DNA of 40,731 nucleotides, taken from the NCBI GenBank assembly GCA_001598975.1, contig BBXU01002259.1, forward strand, positions 1-40,731. Direction: 5' to 3'. The stretch comes from Parachlorella kessleri. Its lineage: Eukaryota; Chlorophyta; Trebouxiophyceae; Chlorellales; Chlorellaceae. This document shows positions 1 through 11,800 of the stretch, in pieces (positions within the stretch are counted from its first letter, which is position 1; each line of letters begins with the position of its first letter). Below the pieces are notes generated by a model. It made no database searches. It was not told where the DNA came from and saw only the letters and a list, made by a program, of their open reading frames with translations. The translations under genes were made by a program, and so were the position numbers.

Positions 1-85
1 ATGGACGCTCGCCCCGTTCCCAAGTCAGTTTCAGCGGCCCTTACCTGCAGTGCCACCCCTTCCCGTGCTATGCTCACCCCTGCAG

Positions 86-1655
86 AGGTGAGCATGCTGG
101 AGATGATGTGCTCCCTGCTGGGCACGCCCAACGACCGCATCTGGCCCGGCCTGCCCTCCATGCCCCACGCTGCCACACTCACGCTCCCCTACCAGCCGTA
201 CAACTTTCTGAAAAAGGTGAGCCCCGCTAGAGAGGTTTGGCGCCAGGCAGGCTGGCGGCACCTGGGGGTGGTCCCTGGCTGAGTAAGCCCTACAAATGCG
301 TGAAGATGCCGGCGGTTTGCACTTTCGAGCGCCTCTGCTAGTTTGCTTAGCAGCCAGGCAGCGCAGGTCGATGTCGTCGCAAGAGGGAGTGTAGAGCGGC
401 CTAGTATGTGCTTGCCTGCCTCCTCACTTGGGTGCATTTGGCTGGCCTACATGCCTGGCCGGAGAACACGTTTTTGGATCGATTCCCCGTGTGGCTGAAA
501 GTGTGGTGTTTCCCAGTCCAACCCGGGCCCCGCTCCCCACCAGTGTGTTTCTTCCCTTGTGTCTATTACCGCCATGAAAGCTCTTGGTTCTTAAGCTGCT
601 TCAGCTGAACCGCCTGTGCTTCAGGAGTTCTCCATGCTGAGTGAAGCGGGAGTCGACCTAATGAACAAGCTGCTGACGTACGACCCAGCCAAGCGAATCA
701 CTGCACGCCAGGCGCTGCGGCATCCTTACTTCTCGGAGCGCCCGCTGCCACGGCAGCCCCAGTACATGCCCTCGTTCCCGTCAGGTGCGCTGTTTGCTGA
801 AGCCCCAGCTGTTGAGCAGGGGATGAGCGCTGGGCCTCATGCAGCCTGATAAACACACTAGTGCTGCGGTCATGCGTGTGTGATGCAGGGGCCCCTCTCG
901 CCCCCTAAGCTTATACTCTCTTTCCTCTCTGCTGGCAGGTGGCATCCTGCAACATGATGTGTTTCTCCCTGGCAGTGCCGCTTGCATGTCGGTCCACACT
1001 ACAAGTCAAGCCCTTGTTGCAAGCCCTCGCCTGGCACCCTTTAGAAGGGCCGTGGTGAGCTGTCAGCCACCTTGGCGGCTTGACTCTATAATTATGCCCG
1101 AGTGTACTGCTTGCCGACCACCCTTGCAGCTCACGATGAGCACGCGTCCAAAGCAGGGCAGGGCAAGACCCACTTGCAGCGCCGCCGCGAGGCAGAGGAA
1201 GCGCACGGCAGAGGCATCAAGCGGAGGTGCGCTGCGGGTTGCAACAACGGGTTGGAAACAAGCTGCCCCAGCTCTGCGTGCCTTGTTGTGGGGTTCGAGT
1301 GGCACATTTGTGGTGGTGTTGGGGTGACGACTTAGATATCTGAGACTCTGGCTTTGAGTTCATGGCAGGCATCTTGGAGGGCATTTTGAAAGGCCCAAGG
1401 AACTTTGCTGGGCAAGTACCAGTAAGAGCCACACCGCCTGCAACAGACTGGCTGTGGTAGCGCCAGCTTGCAGTCCCCTTCCGCAGTCGTTGAGTTTGTA
1501 GTCTGCTAGTTGCTAATTGGCCTTCTGCGGCTGTGCCTCATTCTGCTGGCTGGCTGTGCAGGTACTATGCAGACCACGACGACAAGTTTGGGGACGCCTT
1601 TGCGGGCGATGCCCGGGTGCAGCGGCGGCCTGCAGTTGTAAGGCGGTGCGATTAA
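86..1655 (+). CDS. CDK11/CDKG-like cyclin-dependent kinase, C-terminal exons (5' part outside window)
   Basis: Exons read as 86-216, 625-784, 1130-1226 and 1562-1655 (TAA 1653-1655); phases agree at every junction and the first visible exon starts in phase 1, so the gene begins upstream. The first two exons give the end of a CMGC kinase lobe: [17 protein letters not shown], then the subdomain XI block [20 protein letters not shown] and [14 protein letters not shown], which is closest to the PITSLRE/CDK11 and plant CDKG group (family knowledge). The catalytic HRD and DFG motifs are not in the window. The tail after the kinase domain is basic ([17 protein letters not shown]) followed by an acidic/aromatic block [18 protein letters not shown] and a basic end. 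Such kinases act in the nucleus on transcription and splicing; that role is inferred from family. The kinase assignment is firm, the two tail exons less so. Confidence 0.8.
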
Positions 1656-2913
1656 CCCAGCGCGCTGGCGATGACCTCCTTTGCCTAGCATGCACCGGCA
1701 TGGCCCAGGCAAGCAATTCTATCACCCCCAAACTTGCATGTGTTATGCTGGCATGGGAAAGCCGTAAGGACCACGCTGGGCAGCCTCTGGTGCCCTGGTG
1801 GAGTGAGCGTGGCTCAGCACCTGGGTGCAAATGTTTTGGAGCAAGGAGGCTACCGTGGGTGCAAGGTTTACTGAGTTGCACATAATGAACGGTCAACCTG
1901 GTTTCTGCGTTGGTAAAGCTGTGGTGCCACCTTCCCAGGTGCAGGTGCTGGCAAGCTGCTGCTGTTGGTGGGCATTTGAATGCACGACTAACCCCAGGTG
2001 AACAGGTGCGTTCGTCAGTCGCTCCCTGCCTGGCACTGGCACTGTGTGCCGTACCTCACCTGCCCCCTGCTGTATATTGCAGCCTTTGCTATGGTCGTTG
2101 TCACTGCATATGGGGTGCGAGCGTCGCTATAGTGCCTTGGCATACTCGTTGCTGGCATCACATCTTAGTGTCGCTTTGCAGGCTGGGCTGCGAGTGTTTG
2201 TTTGGGAGGCCTGACAGATGCTGGGTGAGCTTGAGGTCAGAAGCGGGCAAGGAGAAAGCTTGTCAAGCAGTCCAACCGGCCAGTTGCTGACCATCGTGGA
2301 TAGTGGACGTGGGAAGGACTTGCTGGATAAGCTGGGGTGCGATCGGTAAAAGTGGGAGTCCCAGTACAAGTGACAGGACAAGGCACTGGAGGGGCAGCCT
2401 GCATTGGCGAATCTACGAGGATTAAGCGGAAGGGAATGATATTTTGTGCTGCCATGCCAGGTTTGAGTTTCTGTTGGTAACTGTGGAACGCCTTGTGCCA
2501 GTGCATGCCTGCAATGGCATGCAGGGTACATGTGTTCCCGTTGGGCTGGCAAGCTGGCGGTGAGCGTTGTTGGAGGGACCTCAGGTTTATCTTTCACACA
2601 CTCGGAGCATCGTCACTCTCGTTCTGGCAAGGTCATACATAAGGAGGCCGGGGATCAATCCCGCATGCATCCCAAAAGTACATGAAGTACTAAATGGGAC
2701 TAGGTGACTAATATCAGTAGTTGCCATCCGCGTCCTACCGCGTCCAGCAGCTGCAGCAGCTCCTGTCCTTGTTTCATTATAAAGCCAGCACTTGACAATC
2801 GATTAGCGCACACTCAGCTATCGTCTTAGAGGGTGTCAGTTGGTATCTCTTGAACCGGTGCTAACGCGTTATCTTGAGGGAGAGCAGGGCCATCCCGGGC
2901 CGCACCTGTTCAA
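1656..2913. other. Intergenic stretch between kinase and PLAC8 gene
   Basis: I see no convincing exon on either strand. The longest open frame (2127-2597 minus) has no recognisable motif and unnatural composition. The PLAC8 promoter should lie at its right end. Confidence 0.5.
2778..2783 (+). promoter_or_regulatory. Possible TATA box of the PLAC8 gene
   Basis: TATAAA occurs 131 bp before the chosen ATG at 2914, in a locally AT-richer patch. A distance like this would leave a 5' leader of about 100 nt. A single hexamer is weak evidence. Confidence 0.3.
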
Positions 2914-4268
2914 ATGGGTCCCCAGAAGCACTATCAGAAGTGGAGCACGGGCCTTTGTGGGTGTTTTGAAAGCTGCGGCACCTGGTGAGCTGAGCCTGAG
3001 CCCCCACCACCTCAAAACTCTGTATGATGCGGCTTGTTGTACATGGACATGTTGGGACTGAGCATCCCCTTATCGCTCTCATCAACTTCCTGGCTGCAGT
3101 TGCTTCGGTTTCTGCTGCCAACCATGCCTGTGTAAGTGCCGCTCTGATTTGGCAACGCAGTGCTTGATGCGTGCATGCCTGCAACAGAACTGTGTATAGT
3201 ACTTCAGCAGAACCCCTTGGAGCAAGAACAACAGTGCAGGCAGCAGGGGTTCCCCAGTTGCTTCGCCTCAGCTTGTCGTGCTGTACACTTGCTGCAGATG
3301 GCCAGAACGCTGCGAAGATAGAGGGCCGGGACAGCTGCTGCGTCAACTGCTTCCTTTACTGCATCCTCAGTCACTGCCTCCTCTGCGCTTGTGAGTGTCG
3401 GGCCACTCTTCCTTGCGTCGGTCGAAGGTCTGCTGTCGTACGTGTTCCGCCTCACCCAGTCCCAGGGCTGCCGAGTCTGACCTGCATTGTAAGCGGCCAC
3501 AGCGCAGTTGTCCAAGGGCTGCTGACCCCACGTGACTCACCCCCCTGAGTCCTGGTTCCAGGCCTGGCCAAGGGCAAGAGGAAGGATCTCCGTCACAAGT
3601 ATGACCTTCCCCATGAGCCCTGCGGCGATTTCTGTGTGGTAAGCCGCGTCGCATGAGTGCAACTGCATTTGCGTGGCCGCACCGCAGCCAAGTGTGGATC
3701 GCAAGTTTACACTTAACTGCCTGCTTGTCGTGGTCGTGTGGCAACCTATGCTCCTCGCCCTGGACAGCAGCTGACTCTACCTGTGGGTTGTGTCCCTGCA
3801 GCACTGCTTCTGCTCGCCATGCTCAGGTGGGCAGGCCAGGGCTCAGTCATGAGATCAATTATGTGTCAGTACGAGCAGTCAACATCTGCCTTGCTTAGCT
3901 GTCGGTAGTGCTCGACAGAGCCTGCTGGCCTGGCAGTGTGCCTTGCCATGAAGCCACCTGCAGCTTGGGGGAATACAGCAGGGCAATATATCATGTAGCC
4001 GTCACCGAACGGCAAGCCTAGGCAGAGAGTGACTGCAGAGACTGACTGCCACATATAAACTGCCGCCAGCCGTCAGTTTTCAAGGGCAGAATCGATGCGA
4101 GGCAAGGAAAGGTGTGCAGCCTTCTTCTTACATGCCAAGACTGACAGACACAGCGACTGCTGCCTGGCTGCAGTGTGCCAGGAGGCTCGCGAGCTGGAGT
4201 TCCGGGCCAAGATGGCGCCCGCCCAGTTTGTCACCAACGCCCCACCCCAGCAGGTCATGATGATGTAA
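2914..4268 (+). CDS. PLAC8-family cysteine-rich protein (cell number regulator / PCR-like)
   Basis: Six exons, 2914-2960, 3100-3131, 3298-3390, 3562-3638, 3802-3826 and 4174-4268 (TAA), join in phase to 122 residues. Signature blocks appear in the family order: KWSTGLCGCFGFCCQPC, LYGQNAAKIEGRDSCC, a Cys-rich hydrophobic stretch VNCFLYCILSHCLLC, then EPCGDFCVHCFCSPC followed by VCQEARELEFRAKM. The start is chosen because the ATG at 2914 gives a short leader MGPQKHYQ directly before the first conserved Trp. PLAC8 proteins are small membrane proteins; in plants they are linked to cell or organ size and to cadmium/zinc efflux (family knowledge). Which of these applies here cannot be told. Exons 2 and 5 are only 32 and 25 nt long. 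The stop codon itself lies within TGTAA. Confidence 0.88.
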
Positions 4269-5202
4269 GCGATGCGATGTAGTGCAGCTAGCAGCTCTCC
4301 AGGTGCTGAAAGCTGGGGGTGCAAAGCCTCAACCAGTGACATGTGGTTCAGCTGAGATATCGCCGTAATTGGGAATCTGGTCTTCTCTATGAGGCATCTG
4401 CCGTTCTTACTGTCCACCGGACACCGTGGTGCTGCCAACTCTGTTTTCCTTTTCTATTTAGGGTGGCAGGTAATGCGATCAGAGAGGAGGTACGGATATA
4501 CTAGGCGGACAGGACATTTTTTGTTAGGTTGCTCGTGTTAGTTTGTGCTTACAGCTATGGCTTATGGGAAGTAGGATGCATATGATCGGAAAGTATTGCT
4601 GGCAGCGTGGCGGTGGGCCAGCGTCGAATAGTTGAAACAGGATAGGGGGTAATCACAGATAGTGTTATAGTTTTTCCTTGCTGCTACCATGAAGGCTGTC
4701 ATTAGTAGTGGAAGTCAACAAAACACCCATGGTAAAACAGGCACAGTTAGGCTGTAGGAGCTGCTCGCTTGGTGAGGGGCACATGTAGCGTGCTTCAGTT
4801 CAGTTGCCTTGCAAGCCTTCACTTGCAGATAGAAACAGGACAACTGCTCGAGGGCCTGGATCCCAGCAAGGCTTGGTGTCATATAATCACGATGAAGGTG
4901 GATCCTCAGGGAGGAATGCTCACAAGACTGGTTTATTGAGCAGACAAATGTCTCTACCCTGTGTGTTATCGCTTGTTCCTCTACCCTCTCTGCTAAATGA
5001 CGCAGCTGGCACCTGTGAAACTGCTGTCTAGACTCCTAGTCACCTGCATTCCATCCTCAATGTTACTCCCAATTATGCCACCAAAACGTATGTGAGGGCT
5101 CCAAGGTGAGTAACGCTACAGTCATCCCAGATTGATCACATACGATCAGACCAGTCTCGCAACATACATGCACTATTTCTTGTAACATCATTTGCACATA
5201 AC
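4269..5202. other. Intergenic stretch before the deacetylase gene
   Basis: Contains one copy of the dispersed repeat (from 4461). No exon was recognised. A transit-peptide exon for the downstream deacetylase could hide here, but I could not pick one out. Confidence 0.45.
4461..4515 (+). repeat. Dispersed repeat, copy 1 (short)
   Basis: Begins GGGTGGCAGGTAATGCGA, the core shared with six other places in the window, and continues with a diverged purine-rich AGAGAGGAGG stretch. It lies between the PLAC8 and deacetylase genes. Confidence 0.7.
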
Positions 5203-8054
5203 ATGGGCAAGGTTCTGTATGCTTTGGAGAAAGCCGCTGGTCACTATTACCGTGACCATCCCGAGTGTCCCGAGCGAGTAGCGGTCATCGGGCAGTACCT
5301 CAATGCACAGCTACAGCTGGACACCTGCCCAGCAGTAAGTGACACGGCCCCAGGGCATCGAAGCCAGACATCCAGGGATGGCAAATATGTCAAGGTCAAA
5401 CTCTGTCAATATTGGGTGCAGGCTTGTCAAGTCCGTCACTGCGAGATACTCACAGAAAGTCAGTTACTGGCCGTTCACACTGAGGAGTACTTGCAGGGTC
5501 TCAAGAGCCAGCTAACTCAGGTGCAACCGAGTAATCACCTCTGGGAGTTCACACACAGGTGGCATGTTGCGCTGGTTGGCTCCGCGGCAACCTCACACAG
5601 CGCACTCTTCATGCCAGAGAGCTGTTGACTGCGCACTCCGACCTTGCTGAGGGCTCTGGCAATTGTAGGTCAGTGAGCCTACAGCCTTGCGAGACCCAGA
5701 CGACCCAGATGGGTGTACCTTTGTCACCCCCTCCACCTGGCAGGACGCATTCAAGGTGGGAACTTCGCATGGACGGAGGCCCCAACCGAGTTGATCATGT
5801 ACTTTTCAAGTTTGTGCTCATGTCCTGCGCAATACAGCTCTGCCTCCCTCTGCTGTTGATACCTTGCTGGCTAGGAACCCCTGCGTTTAGTGTCGTGCTC
5901 TCCAGGCGGCATCCCTCGCTGTAGCGCTGGTTGACGCTATCCTTGACACCAGCTCTGAGCAGCCCAGCAAGGCTGCTCCTGTTGGTGAGAGTATCTACAA
6001 CCTCCGCAGCAGCAGCAGTCACAGCTGTAGAGGGGAAGGCTGCTGCGGGTTTAGCATCTGTCGACCGCCGGGTCACCATGCGACGCCCTCTGAGGCCCTG
6101 GGCTTCTGCTTCTTGAACAACGCAGCGCTGGCGGCACGGCACGCACAGCGTGCGCATGGGCTGCAGCGGGTGAGGGACAGGCCGTAAGGTGGGGAGTACC
6201 GTGTCAAGTGGCCTAGTGCCAGGCATGGCAGTGTCATGCGGATAGGGTTGCCATGTCTGTTGGATCGTGCTGGCGGCAGGAGGTCCTGATGAGAGCAGGG
6301 GAGCAAAAGGGGGGGGGGGGGGGGGGCGCAGCTGCAGCTCGGTACCCTCCGATGGCTAATGCTGAATTACTGACCGGCAAGCGGGCAGCTGCTGAGGTTA
6401 TGAGTTGTTGTCTAAGGCCAAGTGCCCCGGAAGGAAGCAAAGGAACTAGCCAATCGACTTGTTGTGCTGCTTTCAGGTGATGATCGTGGACTGGGATGTG
6501 AGATTACGACACAGCCTGCAGAGTTTGAGCGTTTGACCTTGAAGGCTGAACCTCAAAGGCTTTGCTACCCGCTCTGGCGTGGTTCAGTTGTCTGCCGTCA
6601 AATCATGTGTGGGTTATAGGGTGGGACGCAGCAATCGCAAAGAATTGCCTGGCTTCAGTCAACCTAACACCTAGGTTGCTGAAATATATGACGGCTGGAT
6701 TTACCCACCCGTCTAGTCTGCCAACAGGTGAGATGCTGCGACAACAGAGGTTTCTAGCTTCACGCATGCAGGTGCACCATGGCAACGGCACGCAGGACAT
6801 CTTCTATGAAGACCCCTCTGGTAAGAAGAACGCGGCCTGCAGGGCGCCATGGCTGGCATTAAAGCAGTGAACAGCCCCACCTCCACATTTCAGTTTGTCA
6901 GGCCGGGTGTGAGACATGCCCTGCAATATGCTGTCTTGCCTTGGGCCAGCATCAGCATAACCACGCGTGGTTATGGCCATATGCATTGTGTCCTGCCTTT
7001 CCCAAGCTCTCACAGTTGGTTCGACTGGCGCTGTCTGACCCCGGTGCCTCCACCCACAGTGCTATTTGTGGACATCCACCAGGCCAATGTGTGGCCCGAG
7101 TCGGGGAGCCTGGAGGAGGCGGGGGCGGGGGCAGGCCAGGGTGCCACCATCAATGTGCCGCTGCCCTGGTACAGCGGCCACAGCACAGCATTGCGTGTCT
7201 TTGACCAGGTCGTGGCCCCAGCTGCCAGGAGGTTCCAACCCCAGCTCATCATTGTTAGCGCAGGCAAGTGTGCACGCGTTCATCATAACCGTGGTGACAG
7301 TGTGATTTCGTGCGTTGTCATCGCTGGGAAACTGACCTAGCACACAGACCTAGACCTCAAGCTGCTGGTGCCTGCCTGCAGGCTATGACGCCCACTGGAG
7401 GGACCCGCTGGAGAAGCTGGCCTTCCAGAGCGCCACCTATCACTGGCTGGCAGCGGGAGTGGTGGACCTAGCCAGGGAGCTCTGCAGCGGGCGGTGCCTG
7501 CTGCTGCTCGAGGGCGGGTGGGTATACACTGCCTGGCCTGGGACATGCCAGATTGACAGCTACAGGGTGCTTTGATAGCCAGCCGACGATTCGGGATGCG
7601 GAGGGACGGTGGGAGCCCCGCACAGCAGCCAGGTGCATTGATGGTTGTTGGTTTTGCAATAACTTCCTTTGGGGCTACATTGGAGATCCTGCTTTGTGCA
7701 GCAAACCATGGGCGGGGCGGCTGATCCTACTCCACAGCTGCAAGGGAGGCCCGCTTGAGGCAGGCTCCTGGGCCCGTCAACCCTAGCCAGGGTGCTCAGG
7801 CAGGCGGCCTGGGTGTGTTAGGACTATAGAGCGTGTGAACACGGATAATGCCAGCGTGCTTCCACATGTGCCTAAAAGTCGCCTGCAGGTACGACAAAGA
7901 TGCCTTGGCAGAGAGCGTGGGGGAGACGATGAGGGCACTACTGGGGCAGCCGCCTTCCCATGAAGTCTGTGCAGAGCTGCCGGGCTGCCAACCAGAGCCG
8001 CTTGAGGCTGTGGAGGCGGTGATACAGCAAGTTAGGGACTTGCATGGACTCTGA
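5203..8054 (+). CDS. Class II histone-deacetylase-fold enzyme, HDA14/HDA8 type
   Basis: Ten exons: 5203-5334, 5422-5520, 5669-5755, 5906-5984, 6039-6169, 6477-6497, 6772-6820, 7060-7263, 7382-7517, 7889-8054 (TGA). They give 367 residues with consistent phase. Landmarks by residue: HPECPERV near 19-26; [20 protein letters not shown] with the active-site His pair 145/146; IVDWDVHHGNG with zinc ligands Asp183 and His185; AGYDAH with third ligand Asp270; EGGY with catalytic Tyr314. All catalytic residues are present, so an active zinc-dependent deacylase is expected. The [13 protein letters not shown] and LPLPWYSGH regions fit the plant HDA14/HDA8 branch (HDA14 is plastid/mitochondrial in Arabidopsis). 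The start is the first ATG in frame, but conserved sequence begins almost at once, so an upstream targeting exon may be missing. Exon 6 is a 21-nt microexon; intron 8 has a GC donor. The acceptor of exon 5 could be 6033 or 6039. Confidence 0.92.
6309..6326 (+). repeat. G homopolymer of 18 nt in deacetylase intron 5
   Basis: An uninterrupted run of 18 G lies in the intron between exons 5 and 6. Such runs are prone to length error in sequencing, so the exact count is uncertain. Confidence 0.85.
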
Positions 8055-8815
8055 AAGTGGTCTACCTGCCTGTCCCCTTGCTTTCATGGCGGCTCTTAGG
8101 GAGTAAGAGGATGTATATCGTGCAAATGACGAAGCCGGATGCAAAGTGTGGCTTTGGGTTTCGTGATGAGCAGGATGTAGTTGTAGACTGCCAGTCTTTG
8201 TGATAATTCATGTGAAGCTCCTCACGACCAGCTGACCGTCGCTAACTTTTTCAGTCACACCAAGGCCGGACCAACAGCTGAGCTAGGTGACTTCAGGGCT
8301 GTGGTTGCACGCTTGAATGCTCCATACTGTACAATACAAATGGACAGGTGCGACACAAGACGAACGGAGGATACTCACCTTACCAACATAGGTCACTATG
8401 TTACGAACCAGCAAAGTCAATATTGCGCTAAGGAGGAAAGGCAGCAAAAGCAAGGCAAAGAGGTACACTTGCACGGTATGAGGAGAAAAATTTGTAATCT
8501 GGGAAGGGAAAACGAAAACTAGGTCCTGAAGGCAAGTACCAGGGCAGGCAAGCGGGGCCAAGGGTCAAAGCTAGAAATAATAAGGGGATGTCACCAGTCA
8601 CACCCATTTTTGTCTGTTCAATATTAACCCTCATTGAAAGGCACACAGCCAGGACAGCAGTCTGTGGTTCTTGCAAAAAGGGCAAGCAAGTTCTAAATTA
8701 TAAGATGGGCTTCCTCGAGCAATAAAAGTTTATCACCCTTGCTGCCATGCTGCGCTTACGTGGGTGTCAAGCAGGAACCAGGTGACGAGGAGCCTTGCGG
8801 GGAAAGAATGTGCGC
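8055..8815. other. Convergent 3' region between deacetylase and methylesterase
   Basis: The two neighbouring genes end facing each other here, 761 bp apart. I found no TGTAA signal on the expected strand of either gene and no exon. It is more AT-rich than the flanking genes, as expected for 3' UTR DNA. Confidence 0.5.
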
Positions 8816-11800
8816 CTAGAAGGGACAGACCATGGTAGCCAAGCTAATCAAAATCCTGGGACACAGTGTAGGGTACCTCCGAGATACTGGCTGCTGAAGG
8901 ATTAAGGACAGGATAGCATCACTTAGCCCATCCTGCAAGGAAAGTGGCAAGGCCTTCGTCATCTTTGTAACTTCCAAGTCCAAGAGAAGCACAGTGTATG
9001 ACCCCCACTACCAGGGCCTAATCAAGGGATATCAACAGGTCAGCACACCTCCCCTGTTGTAGCATGGGTGGCAGGTAATGCGAATAGGGAGTGAGAGTTG
9101 ACCAGTACGAACGGGACTATATGCAGATGTACTGTAAGTAATCCCCTGCTGTATTGCAAGTGAGACGACGTCTGAACTTGCCTGGCCGCCCCTCATGGGG
9201 TCTTCAAGCAGAGGCATGGTGTGTGTAGCGCCAGGAAGGACCCGCAGCTGAACAGGTACCCCGGCGTCCCGCAGCGCCTGTGCAAACTGCTCGGCCCCTT
9301 GCACCGGAGCACACCTGTAGGAGGGGGCAGAGTGCATAATAGCATTGGATGACATGCCACCACAACGAGTACCACAACGACACCTGACAGGCAAGCACCT
9401 AACAGGCAAGCACGAAACCGTGCACCGACGAGAACAGCCGCGCTCCATCATAGCCTTGATGCCCGTGCTTCTGGCCTTGCACAAAGGTAAGAAGCTGATG
9501 AAGGACTTGAGCGGATGGCCGTCCGCACCTGTCCGAGTCACCATGGAGTAGTAGCATCTGGGGCATAAGCTCGGCAGGAGTCTTGCAAGGCTCCTCTGCA
9601 GAAGGGCCGTCCCCTGCTGCTGCGGCTAACTCAGGCCTATCAGGTCCGTCGCCTGCTGAGGGGAGTGGCTGCGTAGCACCGACCACGCCGGAACTTGAAG
9701 GGCCAACGGAACCCCCTCCAGTGCTGCTGTCACTCCCATGGCTGGCCCTGCTGCCATAGAGGGAAGAAGCGGACTGGGCATGCTGATTATTTCGCTGCAA
9801 CTGCTCCCCAAGCTTATCCGCGCTCGCCAAGCCTGCAGAGAGTTTCCCGCCCTGCCCCCAGTCGGCAGCTATCAAGTCGGCCGCGCTGTCACCGCAAGGC
9901 TCCAGCTCAGCCGTTGTTTCAGTGCTGCCTCCATCGACCGCGTCACCTGTCTTGGCTGCCACCACTGACTGGACCTGCAAGAGCCTGTCGCTTACAACAT
10001 CGGTACCGCTGCCGGCCCCCTCCATGCCATAGTCAATAACAATATTGCTGCTGCTGCTGCTGCTGCTGGGTGTGGAACGGGGGCCACACTTCTGCAGGCT
10101 ATGGGCTGCGACGTATACTGGCGACAGCAGTTTCAACTGCGGCGTGCCATGGATGGACATGATCTGCAGAAAGACCTTCTTGTAGAGGCCCCGCCTGCAT
10201 AGCACACGAAAGCACAGAAGTTGTCTTGGGTGAGAAGGGTGAAAGTGGAGATACCACAGCCTCATCAAATTCCCTCCTCTGCTGTTGGGTCCTTCCCAGC
10301 ACTGAAACAAAGGCTTGTTAACTAGAGTCCCTTCTTAAATATTGCACATGAAGAGATACCAGTATGACAACCTTTCATGCATCACCCTGGTGTCGGCACC
10401 CCAGACAACCCACATAAACTTGCAGTCACCTGTCAAAGTGGTCCACCAGGTCGTGGACATTATACACGCCTGACACACCCACAAAGGCCTTCACTCGGCG
10501 CACATCCCAGGCGGGAGAGCCGCCCGGTACTGGCAAGCCCAACCCCTGCTGTTCGGCCTGCTGGGGGGGCGGCGGGGGGGGGGGGGGGGGGGGGGGGGGT
10601 CCAGCACTGGCCAGGCCTGTAAGCTGCTAAGAGTCTGAGAGTAGCAGCGCTATGACCAGTTTGATAATATCATACACTACGTGATAGCAAGGTCGCCTGA
10701 CCAACAATCAATACATCATGCTACAGTTACAACCAGCACCGGCATCCACCTCGGGTTTATACCGAAAACCTAACAAATGTGGCATTCACCTGCGTAAGAA
10801 CTGCCAGCGAGGCAAGGTGGCCTCCACAGGACTGCCCGCAGAGGTACACCTGACTAGGGTCGCCGCCAAAGCCAGCAATGTTGTCAAACACCCAGTTCAT
10901 GCCCTGGTTGATGTCTCGCAGCATGTCCAGCGCGGTCCCCTGCAAAGAAAAGGGTTGCGGTTGCGTGCAAAGTATTACCTGAATGGGTACAGCCTGAATG
11001 GGTACAGGGCAATCACCCATAATGCCTACTGAACCAGGTCTTGGCAATCGCCATAGCCAACCACTGAAGGTGGTCGTCAAAGCACTCCAAGTACCACAAC
11101 AAAGAATATAGTACGAGGCTCCACGCTCACCGAATTGATATACAACACACCGAATGCTAAGTGAAAGTGACTGTCATTCGCCAAGCTATCCAGCAAAAAA
11201 GCACACTAACTACGTGGTCCAACCCTGGCTAACTCACTTGCGGGAAGTTCTGGTAGTCCAGGGCCACCACCAGCACCCCTGCCTCGCTCAGCCGGCGTGC
11301 CAGCAGGGCACCCCAGGCCTTATAGCCAATCACCCATGCTCCTCCAGTCACATACACAAGCACTGGCAATGGCCTGTGACTGCCCCCGGCCTTGTTGGAA
11401 CCTGTCGCCCCCTGGGAATGGCCTGCCGGAAAATACAAATCGCAAACATTGCGGCTCTCGGGCCCGTAGCGCAGCCCCCGGCGCACAGTAGGCGAGCGGT
11501 AGTAGAAATACACCATCTGCAGTAGAAGGAACGCAGCCAACATTGATACTGCCCGGCCTACGATTTCCACTAATCATCTTGCCGGGCACCAGGCAGTGCC
11601 CTCTCAGGCCTGTGGACTGCCAAGGGGGCAAGCAGTCGAGTCAGTGGATCAGGCTCAGCCATTTTTGCAACTTCATACTCTCAGTGCTAGAACTTGCCTG
11701 CAGGAAGCCAGGGAGCAGGAAGCCTGCATATGCTAGGAGCTGTAGGAAGGAGCATATCCACCGACTACCTGCAAAGGAACACGACAAGAAGACACTTGAA

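Noticed and set aside
939..1327. Possible kinase exon from 939 with an open frame to 1327
   Set aside because: The product has no conserved feature; exons 1130-1226 and 1562-1655 fit in phase and look more like protein.
2127..2597. 156-codon minus-strand frame
   Set aside because: Composition typical of non-coding GC-rich DNA, no motif, no splice logic, and lies in a spacer.
2641..2665. tRNA-like GGGATCAATCCC near 2650
   Set aside because: It resembles a B box only loosely, and no matching A box or cloverleaf could be drawn.
9032..9181. Open reading of ICME exon 7 continuing past 9182 to a stop at 9032
   Set aside because: It translates the dispersed repeat, whereas a GC donor at 9181 leads to an exon at 8932 that matches the conserved ICME C-terminus.
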